From Caballeronia concitans (GTDB taxonomy: Bacteria > Pseudomonadota > Gammaproteobacteria > Burkholderiales > Burkholderiaceae): a stretch of DNA of 64,000 nucleotides. The stretch lies in assembly GCF_001544615.1 (NCBI RefSeq), contig NZ_FCNV02000010.1, positions 1-64,000 of the forward strand. Direction: 5' to 3'. The stretch's first letter is position 1, and the number at the start of each line of letters is the position of its first letter. The position numbers and the translations under genes are program-made. Shown here in pieces: positions 49,627 through 59,884 of the stretch. Under the pieces are notes generated by a model that was not told where the DNA came from, searched no databases, and was given only the letters and a program-made list of their open reading frames with translations.

Positions 49627-51546
49627 ATGATTCGACGACCCCGCCGGTCTTTTATCCCGTCAGCGCATGCGGCGTCCGCCGCGGCAAGCGTCGCCCTCTG
49701 CGCGCTGCTTTCGACGATGTCCGGCGCGGCGATCGCGCAGGCGAGCGATGCAGCCGCGGGCGCATCGGCGGTCGCCGCATCCGGCCAGCGATACGCGGTG
49801 AAGCCGGGACAGTCGCTCAACGATGTCGCGGGCGAGATCACCGGATCGAAGGAACGCGCCGTCAAGGAAAAGATGGCGCGCGCGCTCTTCGACGCGAACC
49901 CGAACGCGTTCGCGGGCCATGACATCAACCGGCTCAAGCTCGGCGCCGTGCTCAACGTGCCGGCGAGCGAAGGCGGCGGTGCGTCGGAAGCCCAGGCTGC
50001 GGCCAGTGCCGATCAGGCTAGCGCGCCGGCACCCGCGTCGCAGGTTACGACCGCAGCGGCTTCGGAAAGCGCGCCGTCTGCATCGGCGGTCGAGTCTGCC
50101 AGCGTCGTGCAGCAGGCTTCGGAAGCGCAGCCGCCCGTTACACCCGCCGTGGCGCCGACGGCCAGCGCACCCGCGACGGAGTCGGCACCTGCGCGTCGCG
50201 TCGGTCCGGACCCGATGCTGTTCGGACTCGCCATCGCGGTGCTGCTCCTGCTCTTCCTTCTGATGATGTGGCGCAGCGCCAAGCGTCGACGGGCGAGGGC
50301 GGAGCCTGAAGCGCGCCGTCACGAGCGTGTGCCCGCGTCGCCTGTTTATCCGCCGCCTGCCGGCGCCGCCGACCTCGAGGGCGATGCGGTGCCACGCGAT
50401 CAGTCGGAGTTGAATGCGGTGGCGGCGAGCATGGAAAGCTACGAGGCGGCTCAGACGTTCGCCGCCCCTTCCGATGACGATGCCGGTCCGTCTGCCAAAG
50501 CCGCGCCTGAAGCGCCCGCAGTTGAACACGCGCCTGAGGCCGCCGAAACACAAGCGAACGACCGCGATCGCGCGGAGCCGCCCGCTCCGTTCATGCCGGC
50601 GGCGCCCGCTGCGCTCCATTCCGCGTTCATGCCGCCGCCTCGTGCTGAGACGACCGAAGCCGGCGCACAGGAACCGCAAGAGCGCGAGATCGCGGCCCGT
50701 GAAGCCGAGAAGTGGGAAGCCGATGAGCGCCAGGCCGCCGCGCGGCAAGCTGCGGCGCGGGAGGCGGAAGAGCGCGAAATCCGCGCTCGCGAAGCAGCGG
50801 CGCGCGATGCGCTCGCCCGCGAAATGGCGGGACGCGAAGGCGAAGCGAGGGAAGCAGCCGAACAGGAAGCGCAGGCGCAGCAGGCCCGCGAGGCGGCGGC
50901 GCGCGAGATCATCGCTCGCGAGGCGGAGTTGCGCCAGGTACAGGCGCATGCACACGAAGAACACGCGGAAGACGACGAGCCGACGCAAGGCGATCGCTTC
51001 CCGATGCCGAAGTTTCCGACGGAAGCGGTTCAGGCGCTCGATTCGCTGGACCTCGGCTTGCCGCCGCGCATGGGATTGAAGCTGAATTCTCCGCTCGATT
51101 CGGGCGCAACGCCGCCGCTGCGCGAGTCGCAAACGCCGATCGAGCCTGTGCCGTTCGTGCCGCAGCCCGTCGCTGGAACGGACGCCGCGCAGCAATCGAA
51201 GGCCGGTAGCGAGCCGCCATCCGCCGCCGCGCAGATCGAAGCGGGAACGGCCGGCGCGGCGTCGGTCGCGGGTCTGGGCGCGCGGCTGGGCCCGACTCAG
51301 TTCGGGCCGCTCAGCTTGGACTTCGATCTGGATCTTCCGTCGAACCAGACGGAGCCGTTGCCGGCGCTGACCCCGGCGCAGCTCGCGACCATCGCACGCA
51401 ACAAGCTGGAACTGGCCGTCGAATACATCGAATTGGGCGATCTCGGCGGCGCGCGCACGCTGCTGCAGGAAGTGATCGCATCGAACGATACGGCCACGCG
51501 CCAGAAAGCCGCCGCGCTGCTTTCGACCCTCGCGCCGCATTCCTGA
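49627..51546 (+). CDS. fimV: FimV/HubP-family polar protein
   Basis: 639 residues. Secreted start with hydrophobic segment ([19 protein letters not shown], about 19-37), periplasmic LysM-like domain [16 protein letters not shown] (about 56-71), an Ala/Ser/Pro-rich linker, one membrane helix ([20 protein letters not shown], about 198-217), a long Ala/Arg/Glu coiled-coil (about 348-445) and the C-terminal FimV TPR-like domain [20 protein letters not shown] (about 595-614). It organises the cell pole, type IV pili and chemosensory factors. Upstream of truA by 1 bp. Confidence 0.88.
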   Translation: MIRRPRRSFIPSAHAASAAASVALCALLSTMSGAAIAQASDAAAGASAVAASGQRYAVKPGQSLNDVAGEITGSKERAVKEKMARALFDANPNAFAGHDINRLKLGAVLNVPASEGGGASEAQAAASADQASAPAPASQVTTAAASESAPSASAVESASVVQQASEAQPPVTPAVAPTASAPATESAPARRVGPDPMLFGLAIAVLLLLFLLMMWRSAKRRRARAEPEARRHERVPASPVYPPPAGAADLEGDAVPRDQSELNAVAASMESYEAAQTFAAPSDDDAGPSAKAAPEAPAVEHAPEAAETQANDRDRAEPPAPFMPAAPAALHSAFMPPPRAETTEAGAQEPQEREIAAREAEKWEADERQAAARQAAAREAEEREIRAREAAARDALAREMAGREGEAREAAEQEAQAQQAREAAAREIIAREAELRQVQAHAHEEHAEDDEPTQGDRFPMPKFPTEAVQALDSLDLGLPPRMGLKLNSPLDSGATPPLRESQTPIEPVPFVPQPVAGTDAAQQSKAGSEPPSAAAQIEAGTAGAASVAGLGARLGPTQFGPLSLDFDLDLPSNQTEPLPALTPAQLATIARNKLELAVEYIELGDLGGARTLLQEVIASNDTATRQKAAALLSTLAPHS

Positions 51547-51547
51547 C

Positions 51548-52351
51548 ATGCGGATCGCGTTGGGCATTCAGTACGACGGCGCGGCGTTTTGCGGCTGGCA
51601 ATCGCAGCCGCACGGCAAGACGGTGCAGAACACGCTCGAGCGCGCGCTCGCGGAATTCGCGCAGACGCCGCTGCAGACGGTCGTCGCCGGGCGCACGGAC
51701 ACGGGCGTTCACGGGCTCGGCCAGGTCGTTCATTTCGAGACGGAGCTCGATCGCGCCGAGTTCTCGTGGGTACGCGGCACGAACGCGTTTCTGCCGGAAA
51801 CGGTCGCAGTGCAATGGGCGAAGCCGATGCCCGACGACTTTCACGCGCGGTTCGCGGCCTTCGAGCGGACGTACTTCTACGTGCTGTACGTCAATCCGGT
51901 GCGTTCGCCGATGCTGGCGAAGCGCGCGGGCTGGGTCCACACGCCGCTCGACGTCGCCGCGATGCGCGATTCCGCCGCGTGTTTGATCGGCGAGCACGAT
52001 TTTTCGTCGTTCCGCGCCGCGGATTGCCAGTCCAAAACGCCGGTCAAGCACGTCTATCAGATCGATGTGCGCGAGCAGGGCGATTTCGTCCATTTCCGTT
52101 TTCGCGCGAACGCGTTCCTGCATCACATGGTGCGCAATCTGATGGGGTGCTTCGTCGCGATCGGGCGGGGCCGACAGCCGGCTTCGTGGATGGCCGATGT
52201 CCTCGCCGCGCGCGATCGCCGCGTCGCCGCGCCCACTTTCATGCCGGACGGGCTTTATTTGGCCGAAGTCGGCTATCCGGAACGCTTCGCGGTACCGCCG
52301 CCGCATATCGCGAGCATGCCGTGGAGCGCCATCTGGACGGACGAAACATGA
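51548..52351 (+). CDS. truA: tRNA pseudouridine(38-40) synthase
   Basis: 267 residues. Makes pseudouridine at positions 38-40 of the anticodon stem. Catalytic Asp in [16 protein letters not shown] (about residues 45-60), [13 protein letters not shown] at the start and [20 protein letters not shown] (about 179-198) for RNA binding. Intergenic distance to fimV is 1 bp, and its stop overlaps trpF (ATGA). Confidence 0.95.
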   Translation: MRIALGIQYDGAAFCGWQSQPHGKTVQNTLERALAEFAQTPLQTVVAGRTDTGVHGLGQVVHFETELDRAEFSWVRGTNAFLPETVAVQWAKPMPDDFHARFAAFERTYFYVLYVNPVRSPMLAKRAGWVHTPLDVAAMRDSAACLIGEHDFSSFRAADCQSKTPVKHVYQIDVREQGDFVHFRFRANAFLHHMVRNLMGCFVAIGRGRQPASWMADVLAARDRRVAAPTFMPDGLYLAEVGYPERFAVPPPHIASMPWSAIWTDET

Positions 52352-53025
52352 CAGACATGAGCAACCAGGATTTGCATCGGACGAGAATCAAGCTCTGCGG
52401 GCTGTCGCGCGTGGAGCACGTGCAGCACGCCGTCGCGCTCGGCGCGGACGCCGTGGGCTTCGTCTTTTATCCGCCGAGCCCGCGTTCGGTGAGCGTCGCA
52501 GAAGCCGTGGAACTGGCGCGGCACGTGCCGCCGCTGGTGTCGGCGGTCGGGCTGTTCGTCAATGCGACTCCCGAGTGGATCGAGGAAGTCACGTCGAACG
52601 TGCCGCTTTCGCTGCTTCAATTTCACGGCGACGAAACGCCCGAAGAATGCGCGAAACTCGCGGCGATTGCGGGTTTGCCCTATTGGCGCGCAGTTCGTGT
52701 CGGGCCTGATGCGGCTGCAAGCGATTTGGTAGAATCGTCGCTTAAATATGCAGCCGCAGGCGGTATCCTGCTCGACGCGCTCGTCGAGGGCTTCGGCGGC
52801 GGCGGAAAGGTATTCGATTGGTCACTTATCCCAACAGATCTCGGGCATCGGGCCGTTTTGAGTGGTGGGTTGAACGCTCAAAACGTCAGTGACGCCATCC
52901 GGCGCGTGCGCCCGTTCGCGGTCGATGTCTCCAGCGGCATCGAGGTGCCGGGCGCGAAGGGCGTGAAAGATCCCGCCCGAATGACGGCGTTCGTGCGCGC
53001 GGTGCGCGAAGCGGACGCCGGCTGA
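52348..53025 (+). CDS. trpF: Phosphoribosylanthranilate isomerase
   Basis: A 225-residue TIM barrel performing the Amadori rearrangement of phosphoribosylanthranilate in tryptophan synthesis. General base Cys in [13 protein letters not shown] (about residues 12-24), general acid Asp in [21 protein letters not shown] (split, about 137-157), phosphate site [14 protein letters not shown]. Starts in the truA stop. Some relatives start at 52357. Confidence 0.95.
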   Translation: MTDMSNQDLHRTRIKLCGLSRVEHVQHAVALGADAVGFVFYPPSPRSVSVAEAVELARHVPPLVSAVGLFVNATPEWIEEVTSNVPLSLLQFHGDETPEECAKLAAIAGLPYWRAVRVGPDAAASDLVESSLKYAAAGGILLDALVEGFGGGGKVFDWSLIPTDLGHRAVLSGGLNAQNVSDAIRRVRPFAVDVSSGIEVPGAKGVKDPARMTAFVRAVREADAG

Positions 53026-53079
53026 TTCCGAACGTGGACCGGCCTCGCTGTGCTGGCCCACTACCGAGAGAGTGACGCA

Positions 53080-54273
53080 ATGTACAACTTGCCTGACGAA
53101 AGAGGCCATTTCGGCCAATATGGCGGCGTTTTCGTTTCCGAAACGCTCATTCATGCACTCGACGAACTGCGCCGCGCCTACGACGCGGCCCGCCAGGATC
53201 CCGAGTTCCAGGCCGAATACGACTACGAGCTGAAGCACTACGTCGGCCGTCCTTCCCCGATTTATCACGCCAAACGCTGGAGCGACATGCTCGGCGGCGC
53301 GCAGCTGTATCTGAAGCGCGAAGACCTGAATCACACCGGCGCGCACAAGGTGAACAACGTGATCGGCCAGGCGCTGCTCGCTCGCAAGATGGGCAAGCCG
53401 CGCGTGATCGCCGAGACGGGCGCGGGCCAGCACGGCGTCGCGACCGCGACGATCGCGGCGCGCTTCGGCATGGAATGCGTCGTGTACATGGGCGCGGAAG
53501 ACGTGCGTCGGCAGGCGGCGAACGTGTATCGCATGAAGCTGCTCGGCGCGACCGTCGTGCCGGTGGAATCCGGCTCGCGCACGCTCAAGGACGCGCTCAA
53601 CGAAGCCATGCGCGACTGGGTCACGAACGTCGAGAACACGTTCTATATCATCGGCACGGTGGCGGGGCCGCATCCGTATCCGATGATGGTGCGCGACTTC
53701 CAGCGGGTGATCGGCGACGAATGCCGCGTGCAGATGCCCGAAATGGCGGGCCGTCAGCCGGACGCGGTCATCGCGTGCGTGGGCGGGGGATCGAATGCAA
53801 TGGGCATCTTCTATCCGTATATCGACGATAAAGCCGTACGCCTCATCGGCGTCGAAGCGGCGGGCGACGGCATCGACACGGGCCGTCATGCGGCCTCGCT
53901 GATGGGCGGCAGCCCCGGCGTGCTGCACGGCAACCGCACGTATCTGCTTCAGGACGACAACGGCCAGATCATCGAGACGCATTCGGTGTCGGCGGGGCTC
54001 GATTATCCGGGCGTCGGTCCCGAGCACGCGTGGCTGAAGGACGCGGGCCGCGCCGAGTACGTCGGCATCACGGACGACGAAGCGCTCAAGGCGTTCCACG
54101 ATTGCTGCCGCATCGAAGGCATCATTCCGGCGCTTGAATCGAGCCACGCGCTCGCCTACGGCGCAAAGCTCGCGAAGACGCTGCCGCGCGACAAGGTGCT
54201 GCTCGTCAACTTGTCGGGCCGTGGCGACAAGGACATGCACACGGTCGCGGAGCGATCGGGCATTCAGTTCTAA
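53080..54273 (+). CDS. trpB: Tryptophan synthase beta chain
   Basis: A 397-residue PLP enzyme condensing indole and serine. PLP-lysine in [17 protein letters not shown] (about residues 82-98), catalytic [12 protein letters not shown] (about 110-121), phosphate loop [14 protein letters not shown] (about 231-244). ATG 53080 yields [19 protein letters not shown]. It precedes a DNA methyltransferase gene by 7 bp and then trpA, and works with TrpA as an alpha2-beta2 complex. Confidence 0.97.
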   Translation: MYNLPDERGHFGQYGGVFVSETLIHALDELRRAYDAARQDPEFQAEYDYELKHYVGRPSPIYHAKRWSDMLGGAQLYLKREDLNHTGAHKVNNVIGQALLARKMGKPRVIAETGAGQHGVATATIAARFGMECVVYMGAEDVRRQAANVYRMKLLGATVVPVESGSRTLKDALNEAMRDWVTNVENTFYIIGTVAGPHPYPMMVRDFQRVIGDECRVQMPEMAGRQPDAVIACVGGGSNAMGIFYPYIDDKAVRLIGVEAAGDGIDTGRHAASLMGGSPGVLHGNRTYLLQDDNGQIIETHSVSAGLDYPGVGPEHAWLKDAGRAEYVGITDDEALKAFHDCCRIEGIIPALESSHALAYGAKLAKTLPRDKVLLVNLSGRGDKDMHTVAERSGIQF

Positions 54274-54280
54274 GCCGCAG

Positions 54281-55132
54281 ATGCGCACTGTCATTGACGA
54301 ACCGATGTCCGCCGGCGCGCTGCAGGGCGCCGGCATCGACATTCGCAACCGCGATTTCCTGGCCGATGCCGCGAATATTCCTGACGAGTCGATCGATCTG
54401 ATCGTCGCCGATCCGCCGTACGGATTGGGCAAGGACTACGGGAACGACTCGGACATGCTGTCGGGCGTCGCCTTTCTGGAGTGGACGTATCGCTGGCTCG
54501 ACATGGCGATCCCGAAGCTCAAGAAGAGCGGTTCGTTGTACCTGTTCTGTACGTGGCAATACTCGCCCGAACTGTTCGTGTTCCTGAAGCGCCGGATGAT
54601 GATGATCAACGAGATCGTCTGGGACCGGCGCGTGCCGAGCATGGGCGGAACGACGCGTAAATACACATCGGTACACGACAACATCGGCTATTTCGCGGTA
54701 TCGAGGGATTACTACTTCGATCTCGATCCGGTGCGCATCCCTTACGACGCAGCGACGAAAAAGGCGCGCTCGCGCAAGATTTTCGAAGGCAGCAAGTGGC
54801 TGGAGATGGGCTACAACCCGAAGGATGTCTGGTCGGTGTCGCGGTTGCATCGGCAGCACGCGGAGCGCGTCGATCATCCGACGCAAAAGCCGCTGGAAAT
54901 CATCGAGCGCATGGTGCAGGCGAGTTGTCCGCCGGGCGGCCGCGTGCTCGATCCGTTCATGGGCAGCGGCACGACGGCAGTTGCCTGCGCGCGCCACGGA
55001 CGGCTTTTCACGGGTTACGAAATCAACGCGGATTACTGCGCGATCGCGGAAAGCCGCCTTGCGCGCTCGCGTGAGACGCCCGTCAAGTCCGCCAGCGTTC
55101 CGATTGCCGCCGAAGCGCAAGCCGCTCAATAG
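54281..55132 (+). CDS. Orphan site-specific DNA methyltransferase inside the trp operon
   Basis: 283 residues. Motif IV DPPYG ([15 protein letters not shown], about residues 39-53) precedes motif I ([19 protein letters not shown], about 221-239), the beta-class order for N6-adenine or N4-cytosine methylation, with [15 protein letters not shown] before it. No restriction gene is near. It is placed 7 bp after trpB and 53 bp before trpA, so cotranscribed. From memory, a methyltransferase at the same place in Burkholderia cenocepacia (BCAM0992) was reported to modify GTWWAC and influence gene expression. Specificity here is not shown. Confidence 0.9.
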   Translation: MRTVIDEPMSAGALQGAGIDIRNRDFLADAANIPDESIDLIVADPPYGLGKDYGNDSDMLSGVAFLEWTYRWLDMAIPKLKKSGSLYLFCTWQYSPELFVFLKRRMMMINEIVWDRRVPSMGGTTRKYTSVHDNIGYFAVSRDYYFDLDPVRIPYDAATKKARSRKIFEGSKWLEMGYNPKDVWSVSRLHRQHAERVDHPTQKPLEIIERMVQASCPPGGRVLDPFMGSGTTAVACARHGRLFTGYEINADYCAIAESRLARSRETPVKSASVPIAAEAQAAQ

Positions 55133-55185
55133 CGTCGCTGATTGCGTCTCGTCGACGCCTACCGAATACGACTACGAGAATTTCC

Positions 55186-55989
55186 ATGTCCCGTATCAAA
55201 AACACGCTCGCGGCGCTCGCCGCGCAAGGCAAAAAAGGGCTGATCCCGTTCATCACCGCCGGCGATCCGAACCCGGAACAGACCGTCGAGTTCATGCACG
55301 CGCTCGCCAAGGGCGGCGCGGACGTCATCGAACTGGGCGTGCCGTTTTCCGACCCGATGGCCGACGGCCCCGTCATCCAGCGTTCGTCCGAACGCGCACT
55401 CGCGCGCGGCGTCACGCTGAAGCGCGTGCTCGCGGATGTCGCGCGCTTTCGCGAAACCGACGACAAAACGCCCGTCGTCCTGATGGGCTACGCGAATCCG
55501 ATCGAGCGCATGGGCGCCGAAGCGTTCGCGCAGGCCGCGAAGCAGGCGGGCGTCGACGGCGTGCTGGTCGTCGATTACCCGCCCGAGGAATCCGAAGCGT
55601 TCAGCGCGACGATGCGCGCGTCGGACATCGATCCGATCTTCCTGCTCGCGCCCACGTCGACGGACGAGCGCATCGCGGCGGTCGGAAAAATCGCAAGCGG
55701 CTACGTCTACTACGTGTCGCTCACGGGCGTGACCGGCGCGGCAAATCTGGACGTTTCGCGCATCGCGAGTAAAATCCCGGCCATCAAGTCGCATGTGCCG
55801 CTGCCGGTTGGCGTCGGTTTCGGCATCCGCGACGCCCAGACCGCCCGCGCCGTGGCCGAAGTCGCGGATGCCGTGGTGATCGGCAGCCGGCTCGTGCAGT
55901 TGCTCGAAGAGGCGCCGCCCGAGACCGCGGCCGCGTCGCTCACGAGCTTCATCGCGGATATCCGCACGGCGCTCGACTCCGCCAAATAA
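55186..55989 (+). CDS. trpA: Tryptophan synthase alpha chain
   Basis: A 267-residue TIM barrel splitting indole-3-glycerol phosphate to indole and glyceraldehyde 3-phosphate. Active-site Glu and Asp in [25 protein letters not shown] (split; about residues 48-72), substrate loops [15 protein letters not shown] (about 180-194) and [19 protein letters not shown]. Stop followed by accD after 57 bp. Confidence 0.97.
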   Translation: MSRIKNTLAALAAQGKKGLIPFITAGDPNPEQTVEFMHALAKGGADVIELGVPFSDPMADGPVIQRSSERALARGVTLKRVLADVARFRETDDKTPVVLMGYANPIERMGAEAFAQAAKQAGVDGVLVVDYPPEESEAFSATMRASDIDPIFLLAPTSTDERIAAVGKIASGYVYYVSLTGVTGAANLDVSRIASKIPAIKSHVPLPVGVGFGIRDAQTARAVAEVADAVVIGSRLVQLLEEAPPETAAASLTSFIADIRTALDSAK

Positions 55990-56046
55990 ACTTCGCCGCC
56001 GCGCCGCGTGAATCGCGCGCGGCCCCCGAACAGTCAAGGAAAAACG

Positions 56047-56919
56047 ATGAGCTGGCTCGACAAACTGCTGCCGCCCAAGATCAAACAAACCGATCCCAAA
56101 AGTCGCAAGGGCATTCCCGAAGGCCTGTGGGTGAAGTGTCCGGCGTGCGAGGCGGTGCTGTATCGCAACGACGTCGAGGCGAATCTGCATGTTTGCCCGA
56201 AGTGCAGCCATCACATGCGCATTGGCGCGCGGGAGCGGCTCGACCGCCTGCTCGACCCGGAAGGCCGCTATGAAATCGGCCAGGAAGTCGTGCCGGTCGA
56301 CGCGCTCAAGTTCAAGGACAGCCGCAAGTATCCGGATCGCCTGAAAGAGGCGATGGAAGACACCGACGAAACCGACGCGATGGTCGTCATGGGCGGCGCG
56401 ATCCACACGCTGCCGTGCGTGGTCGCGTGCTTCGAGTTTTCGTTCATGGGCGGCTCGATGGGCTCGGTCGTCGGCGAGCGCTTCGTGCGCGGCGCGCGTA
56501 ACGCGATCGAGCAGAACGTGCCGTTCATCTGCTTCACGGCGTCGGGCGGCGCGCGTATGCAGGAAAGCCTGCTTTCGCTGATGCAGATGGCGAAGACCAC
56601 CGCGCTCCTGACGAAGCTGTCCGAAGCGAAACTGCCGTTCATTTCCGTGTTGACCGATCCGACGATGGGCGGCGTGTCCGCGAGCTTCGCGTTCCTGGGC
56701 GACGTCGTGATCGCCGAGCCGAAGGCGCTGATCGGCTTTGCGGGTCCGCGCGTGATCGAGCAGACGGTGCGCGAAAAGCTGCCGGAAGGCTTCCAGCGCG
56801 CGGAATTCCTGCTGACGAAGGGCGCGGTCGACATGATCGTCGATCGCCGGAAGATGCGCGAAGAACTCGCCCAGTTGATGGCGTTGATGACGCGACAGCC
56901 CGCCGACTCCGTCGCCTGA
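56047..56919 (+). CDS. accD: Acetyl-CoA carboxylase carboxyltransferase beta subunit
   Basis: 290 residues. The N-terminal zinc finger ([13 protein letters not shown]...CPKCSHHM, about residues 31-54) precedes the crotonase-like carboxyltransferase core ([21 protein letters not shown], split about 161-181; [24 protein letters not shown], split about 216-239). Partner of AccA in malonyl-CoA formation for fatty acid synthesis. ATG 56047 gives [13 protein letters not shown] hairpin with a TTTT tail separates it from folC. Confidence 0.97.
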   Translation: MSWLDKLLPPKIKQTDPKSRKGIPEGLWVKCPACEAVLYRNDVEANLHVCPKCSHHMRIGARERLDRLLDPEGRYEIGQEVVPVDALKFKDSRKYPDRLKEAMEDTDETDAMVVMGGAIHTLPCVVACFEFSFMGGSMGSVVGERFVRGARNAIEQNVPFICFTASGGARMQESLLSLMQMAKTTALLTKLSEAKLPFISVLTDPTMGGVSASFAFLGDVVIAEPKALIGFAGPRVIEQTVREKLPEGFQRAEFLLTKGAVDMIVDRRKMREELAQLMALMTRQPADSVA

Positions 56920-56933
56920 GGCCGTCTCTGTTC

Positions 56934-56979
56934 AGCGCCGCGCCGCGCGTGAACCCGCGAGGTTCCGCGCGGCGCTTTT
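56934..56979 (+). terminator. Terminator between accD and folC
   Basis: AGCGCCGCGC (56934-56943) pairs with GCGCGGCGCT (56967-56976), with inner pairing of GAACC and GGTTC, followed by TTTT. GC-rich stem with a short T run, though folC follows in the same direction after about 20 bp, so it may be leaky. Confidence 0.6.
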
Positions 56980-56997
56980 GCTTTCCCGATCTCGAAA

Positions 56998-58308
56998 ATG
57001 AACACATTCCCCACACTCGACGCGTGGCTCGCCCATCTGGAAGCGGCGCATCCGGTCGGCATCGACATGGGTCTGACGCGCATCGGCCGCGTGAAGGACG
57101 CGCTCGGGCTGACGTTCGATTGCCCCGTCATCACCGTCGGCGGCACGAACGGCAAGGGCTCGACCTGCGCGATCCTCGAAACCATCCTGCTGCGCGCGGG
57201 GTATCGCGTGGGCTGTCACACGTCGCCGCATCTGCTCGCGTTCAATGAGCGGGCGCGCATCGACGGCGCCGACGCCACCGACGCCGACCTGCTCGAGCAT
57301 TTCGAGGCCGTCGAAAAGGCGCGCGCAAGTCTGCCGGAGCCGGTCTCGCTGACCTATTTCGAGTTCACGACGCTCGCGATCCTGCATCTGTTCGCCTCGC
57401 GCGGGCTGGACGCGGTGATTCTCGAAGTCGGTCTCGGCGGTCGGCTGGACGCCGTGAATATCGTCGATACGGATTGCGCGGTCATCACGAGCATCGACAT
57501 CGACCATACGGACTATCTCGGCGATACGCGCGAGAAGATCGCGTTCGAGAAGGCGGGCATTTTCCGCGCGGGGAAGCCTGCGGTATGCGGCGATCCATCG
57601 CCGCCGCAAACGCTGATCGATCACGCCGAGGCGATCGGCGCGGATCTGTGGCTCGTCGGCCGCGATTTTCGTTACGAAGCGCAGCCGGGCAACGAGCGTC
57701 AGCAATGGAGCTACATCGGGCGCACTCAGCGGCGTTCGGCGCTCGCGTATCCGGCGCTGCGCGGGGCGAATCAGCTGATCAACACGTCGGCGGCGCTGGC
57801 CGCGCTGGAAGCGCTGCGCGACCGGCTGCCGGTGTCGGCACAGGACATTCGCCTCGGACTCGCGAACGTCGAATTGCCGGGCCGCTTCCAGGTGCTGCCG
57901 GGCAAGCCGCAAATCATTCTCGATGTCGCGCATAACCCGCACGCCGCCGCCGTGCTCGCGCAGAATCTGGGCAACATGGGCTACTTTCCGTACACGTACG
58001 CGGTGTTCGGCGCGATGAACGACAAGGATATCGATGGCGTCGTGCACCAGCTTCGCGGCGAAATCGATCACTGGAACGTGACCGCGCTGCCGACGCCGCG
58101 CGCGGCATCGGCGGAACGGCTCGATGCGGTGCTGCGCGAAGCCGGTGTCAACGAAGGTCCCGACAGCAGCGTTGCACGCTTTGAGAACCCGGCCGACGCT
58201 TTTCGAGACGCGTTAAGCCGAGCGTCCGAAAATGATAGAATCGTGGTTTTCGGTAGTTTCTATACGGTAGCTGGCGTCATGGCTTACCGCAAATCGCAGC
58301 ATCACTGA
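56998..58308 (+). CDS. folC: Folylpolyglutamate / dihydrofolate synthase
   Basis: 436 residues. P-loop VGGTNGKGSTCAILETILL (about residues 46-64), Mg-binding SIDIDHTDYLGDTREKIAFEKAGIF (split, about 164-188) and VAHNPHAAAVLAQNL with the ligase C-domain. Adds glutamate to folate and, in bacteria, also couples glutamate to dihydropteroate. Next gene is the SPOR-domain protein, 47 bp later. Confidence 0.95.
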   Translation: MNTFPTLDAWLAHLEAAHPVGIDMGLTRIGRVKDALGLTFDCPVITVGGTNGKGSTCAILETILLRAGYRVGCHTSPHLLAFNERARIDGADATDADLLEHFEAVEKARASLPEPVSLTYFEFTTLAILHLFASRGLDAVILEVGLGGRLDAVNIVDTDCAVITSIDIDHTDYLGDTREKIAFEKAGIFRAGKPAVCGDPSPPQTLIDHAEAIGADLWLVGRDFRYEAQPGNERQQWSYIGRTQRRSALAYPALRGANQLINTSAALAALEALRDRLPVSAQDIRLGLANVELPGRFQVLPGKPQIILDVAHNPHAAAVLAQNLGNMGYFPYTYAVFGAMNDKDIDGVVHQLRGEIDHWNVTALPTPRAASAERLDAVLREAGVNEGPDSSVARFENPADAFRDALSRASENDRIVVFGSFYTVAGVMAYRKSQHH

Positions 58309-58355
58309 GACGGCTGGCCACGTCGGGCGTCCACGTTTCACGCACCAAGCCATAC

Positions 58356-59219
58356 ATGGGACTTTTCTCGTTCGGCAAGAAAGACGACGCACGCGCGGCG
58401 AGCGACGCATACTCCGATTCCCCGCGCGGCTCGCGTCAAACCGTGCGGACGGAACGCCGCACGCGCCGCTCCGAGCGCACGGACGCCGACGCGATGATGC
58501 TCGACCCCACCTTGCCCGAGAAGCAGCGCGCGCGACGCAGGCTGGTCGGCGCGATCGCGCTGGTGCTGGCGGCGGTCATCGTGCTGCCGATGGTGCTGGA
58601 TTCGCGCCCGAAGCCCGTCACCGACGACATTTCCATCGATATTCCCAATCGCGCCGCGCCCGCTGCGAAGCAATCGCGCGACGCGGACGCCGATACGCAA
58701 GCCGGCGTCGCGCATGACGGTCCGGCTGCGGCATCCGCGCCAGGCGCCGCGGCTGCTGGCGTTACACAGCCGCAGCAGACGCAAGCCTCGGCGCCGGCCG
58801 CAGTGGCGCAGGCCAGGCCGGAAGCGAAGCCCGAGGCCAAGCCGGAAAGCAAGCCGGAGAACAAGCCGACGGTCGCAGCCAAGCCTGCCGCCAAACCACA
58901 AGCCACCGACGCCGCGCCCGAGACGAACAGCAACGCCAACACGACATCGACTGCTGCGAATACGCCGTCGTCGCCCGCAGGCAGCCGCTTCGTGCTGCAA
59001 ATCGGCACGTTCGACGACGAAACCGCCGCGCAGAACTGGGTCGCCAAGTTGAAAGCCGCGGGTGTGCCCGCATATGTCGAACATCGCCAGCAGTCCGACG
59101 GCTCATCGCGCGCGCTGCTGCGCGCCGGACCGTTCCCGGATCGCGCGTCGGCTTCGGCTGCGCTCGTGAAGGTGCGCCAGGCGGGACTCGCCGGCGGCAA
59201 GCGGCCGGCGTCGAACTAA
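58356..59219 (+). CDS. SPOR-domain cell-division protein (DedD-like)
   Basis: 287 residues. Cytoplasmic basic N-terminus, one membrane helix (LVGAIALVLAAVIVLPMVL, about residues 64-82), a long Ala/Pro/Lys-rich periplasmic linker (with KPEAKPESKPENKP repeats, about 150-175) and a C-terminal SPOR domain (FVLQIGTFDDETAAQNWVAKLK, split about 210-231; RALLRAGPFPDRASASAAL). SPOR binds denuded peptidoglycan at the septum. It sits between folC and cvpA, the DedD position. Confidence 0.9.
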   Translation: MGLFSFGKKDDARAASDAYSDSPRGSRQTVRTERRTRRSERTDADAMMLDPTLPEKQRARRRLVGAIALVLAAVIVLPMVLDSRPKPVTDDISIDIPNRAAPAAKQSRDADADTQAGVAHDGPAAASAPGAAAAGVTQPQQTQASAPAAVAQARPEAKPEAKPESKPENKPTVAAKPAAKPQATDAAPETNSNANTTSTAANTPSSPAGSRFVLQIGTFDDETAAQNWVAKLKAAGVPAYVEHRQQSDGSSRALLRAGPFPDRASASAALVKVRQAGLAGGKRPASN

Positions 59220-59225
59220 GCGCCG

Positions 59226-59759
59226 ATGTTCACGAGCTACGACTATGCGGTAATGGCCGTGATCGGTCTGTCCGCGCTGCGCGGCATGTGGCGCGGACTG
59301 CTCGCCGAGGCATTCGGGCTGGTCGGCTGGATCGCCGCCATTCTGATCGCGGGCCGCTTCGTGGGCGTCGTCGCGCCGTACATTCCGGCGACATGGCCGG
59401 GCGGCGCGCTGACGCAATGGCTGATCGCGTTTCTGCTGGTGGTCGGCGCGGTGCTGCTGCTGTCGAGCGTGCTGTCGGCGCTGTTGACGCGCATCACCGA
59501 AGTCACCGGCCTGCGCGGCGTGGACCGCTCGCTCGGCTTGCTGTTCGGTCTCGCCAGAGGCGTGATATTAGTGGTGATTCTGGTCGCCCTTGCCGGCTTG
59601 ACCGAATTGCCGCAAAAAGAATTTTGGCGCAATGCGCTGCTCAGGCCGACGGTCGAGCAGGGCGTGCGCGAACTGAAACCGCTGCTTCCCGATACGCTCG
59701 CCGCGTATGTGCACGTCGCCCCCGACTCGGGCGATCCGGCGCGAAACGCCGCACAATAG
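59226..59759 (+). CDS. cvpA: CvpA-family membrane protein
   Basis: 177 residues with four membrane helices. YDYAVMAVIGLSALRGMWRGLLAE (split; residues 4-27), GLVGWIAAILIAGRFV, LIAFLLVVGAVLLLSSVLSALL and GVILVVILVALAG carry the family pattern. Usual position is directly before purF. Linked to envelope integrity and colicin V/toxin entry in other bacteria, with molecular function unclear. Confidence 0.92.
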   Translation: MFTSYDYAVMAVIGLSALRGMWRGLLAEAFGLVGWIAAILIAGRFVGVVAPYIPATWPGGALTQWLIAFLLVVGAVLLLSSVLSALLTRITEVTGLRGVDRSLGLLFGLARGVILVVILVALAGLTELPQKEFWRNALLRPTVEQGVRELKPLLPDTLAAYVHVAPDSGDPARNAAQ

Positions 59760-59884
59760 ACGAACGGCAGGCTACACGAGGAACGCGACGCCAGGCTGCG
59801 TCTTTCGGTTCGGCTCCACGAACCGAGGCAGCGCGCTGGCTGCACGCCTTTCGACCCCGTTTCGACTCTTTGAAGGACCATGCC

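Noticed and set aside
59288-59884. Upstream extension of the purF frame
   Set aside because: It overlaps cvpA and lacks the required N-terminal Cys after Met. PurF must begin at MCGIVGVV, ATG 59885.
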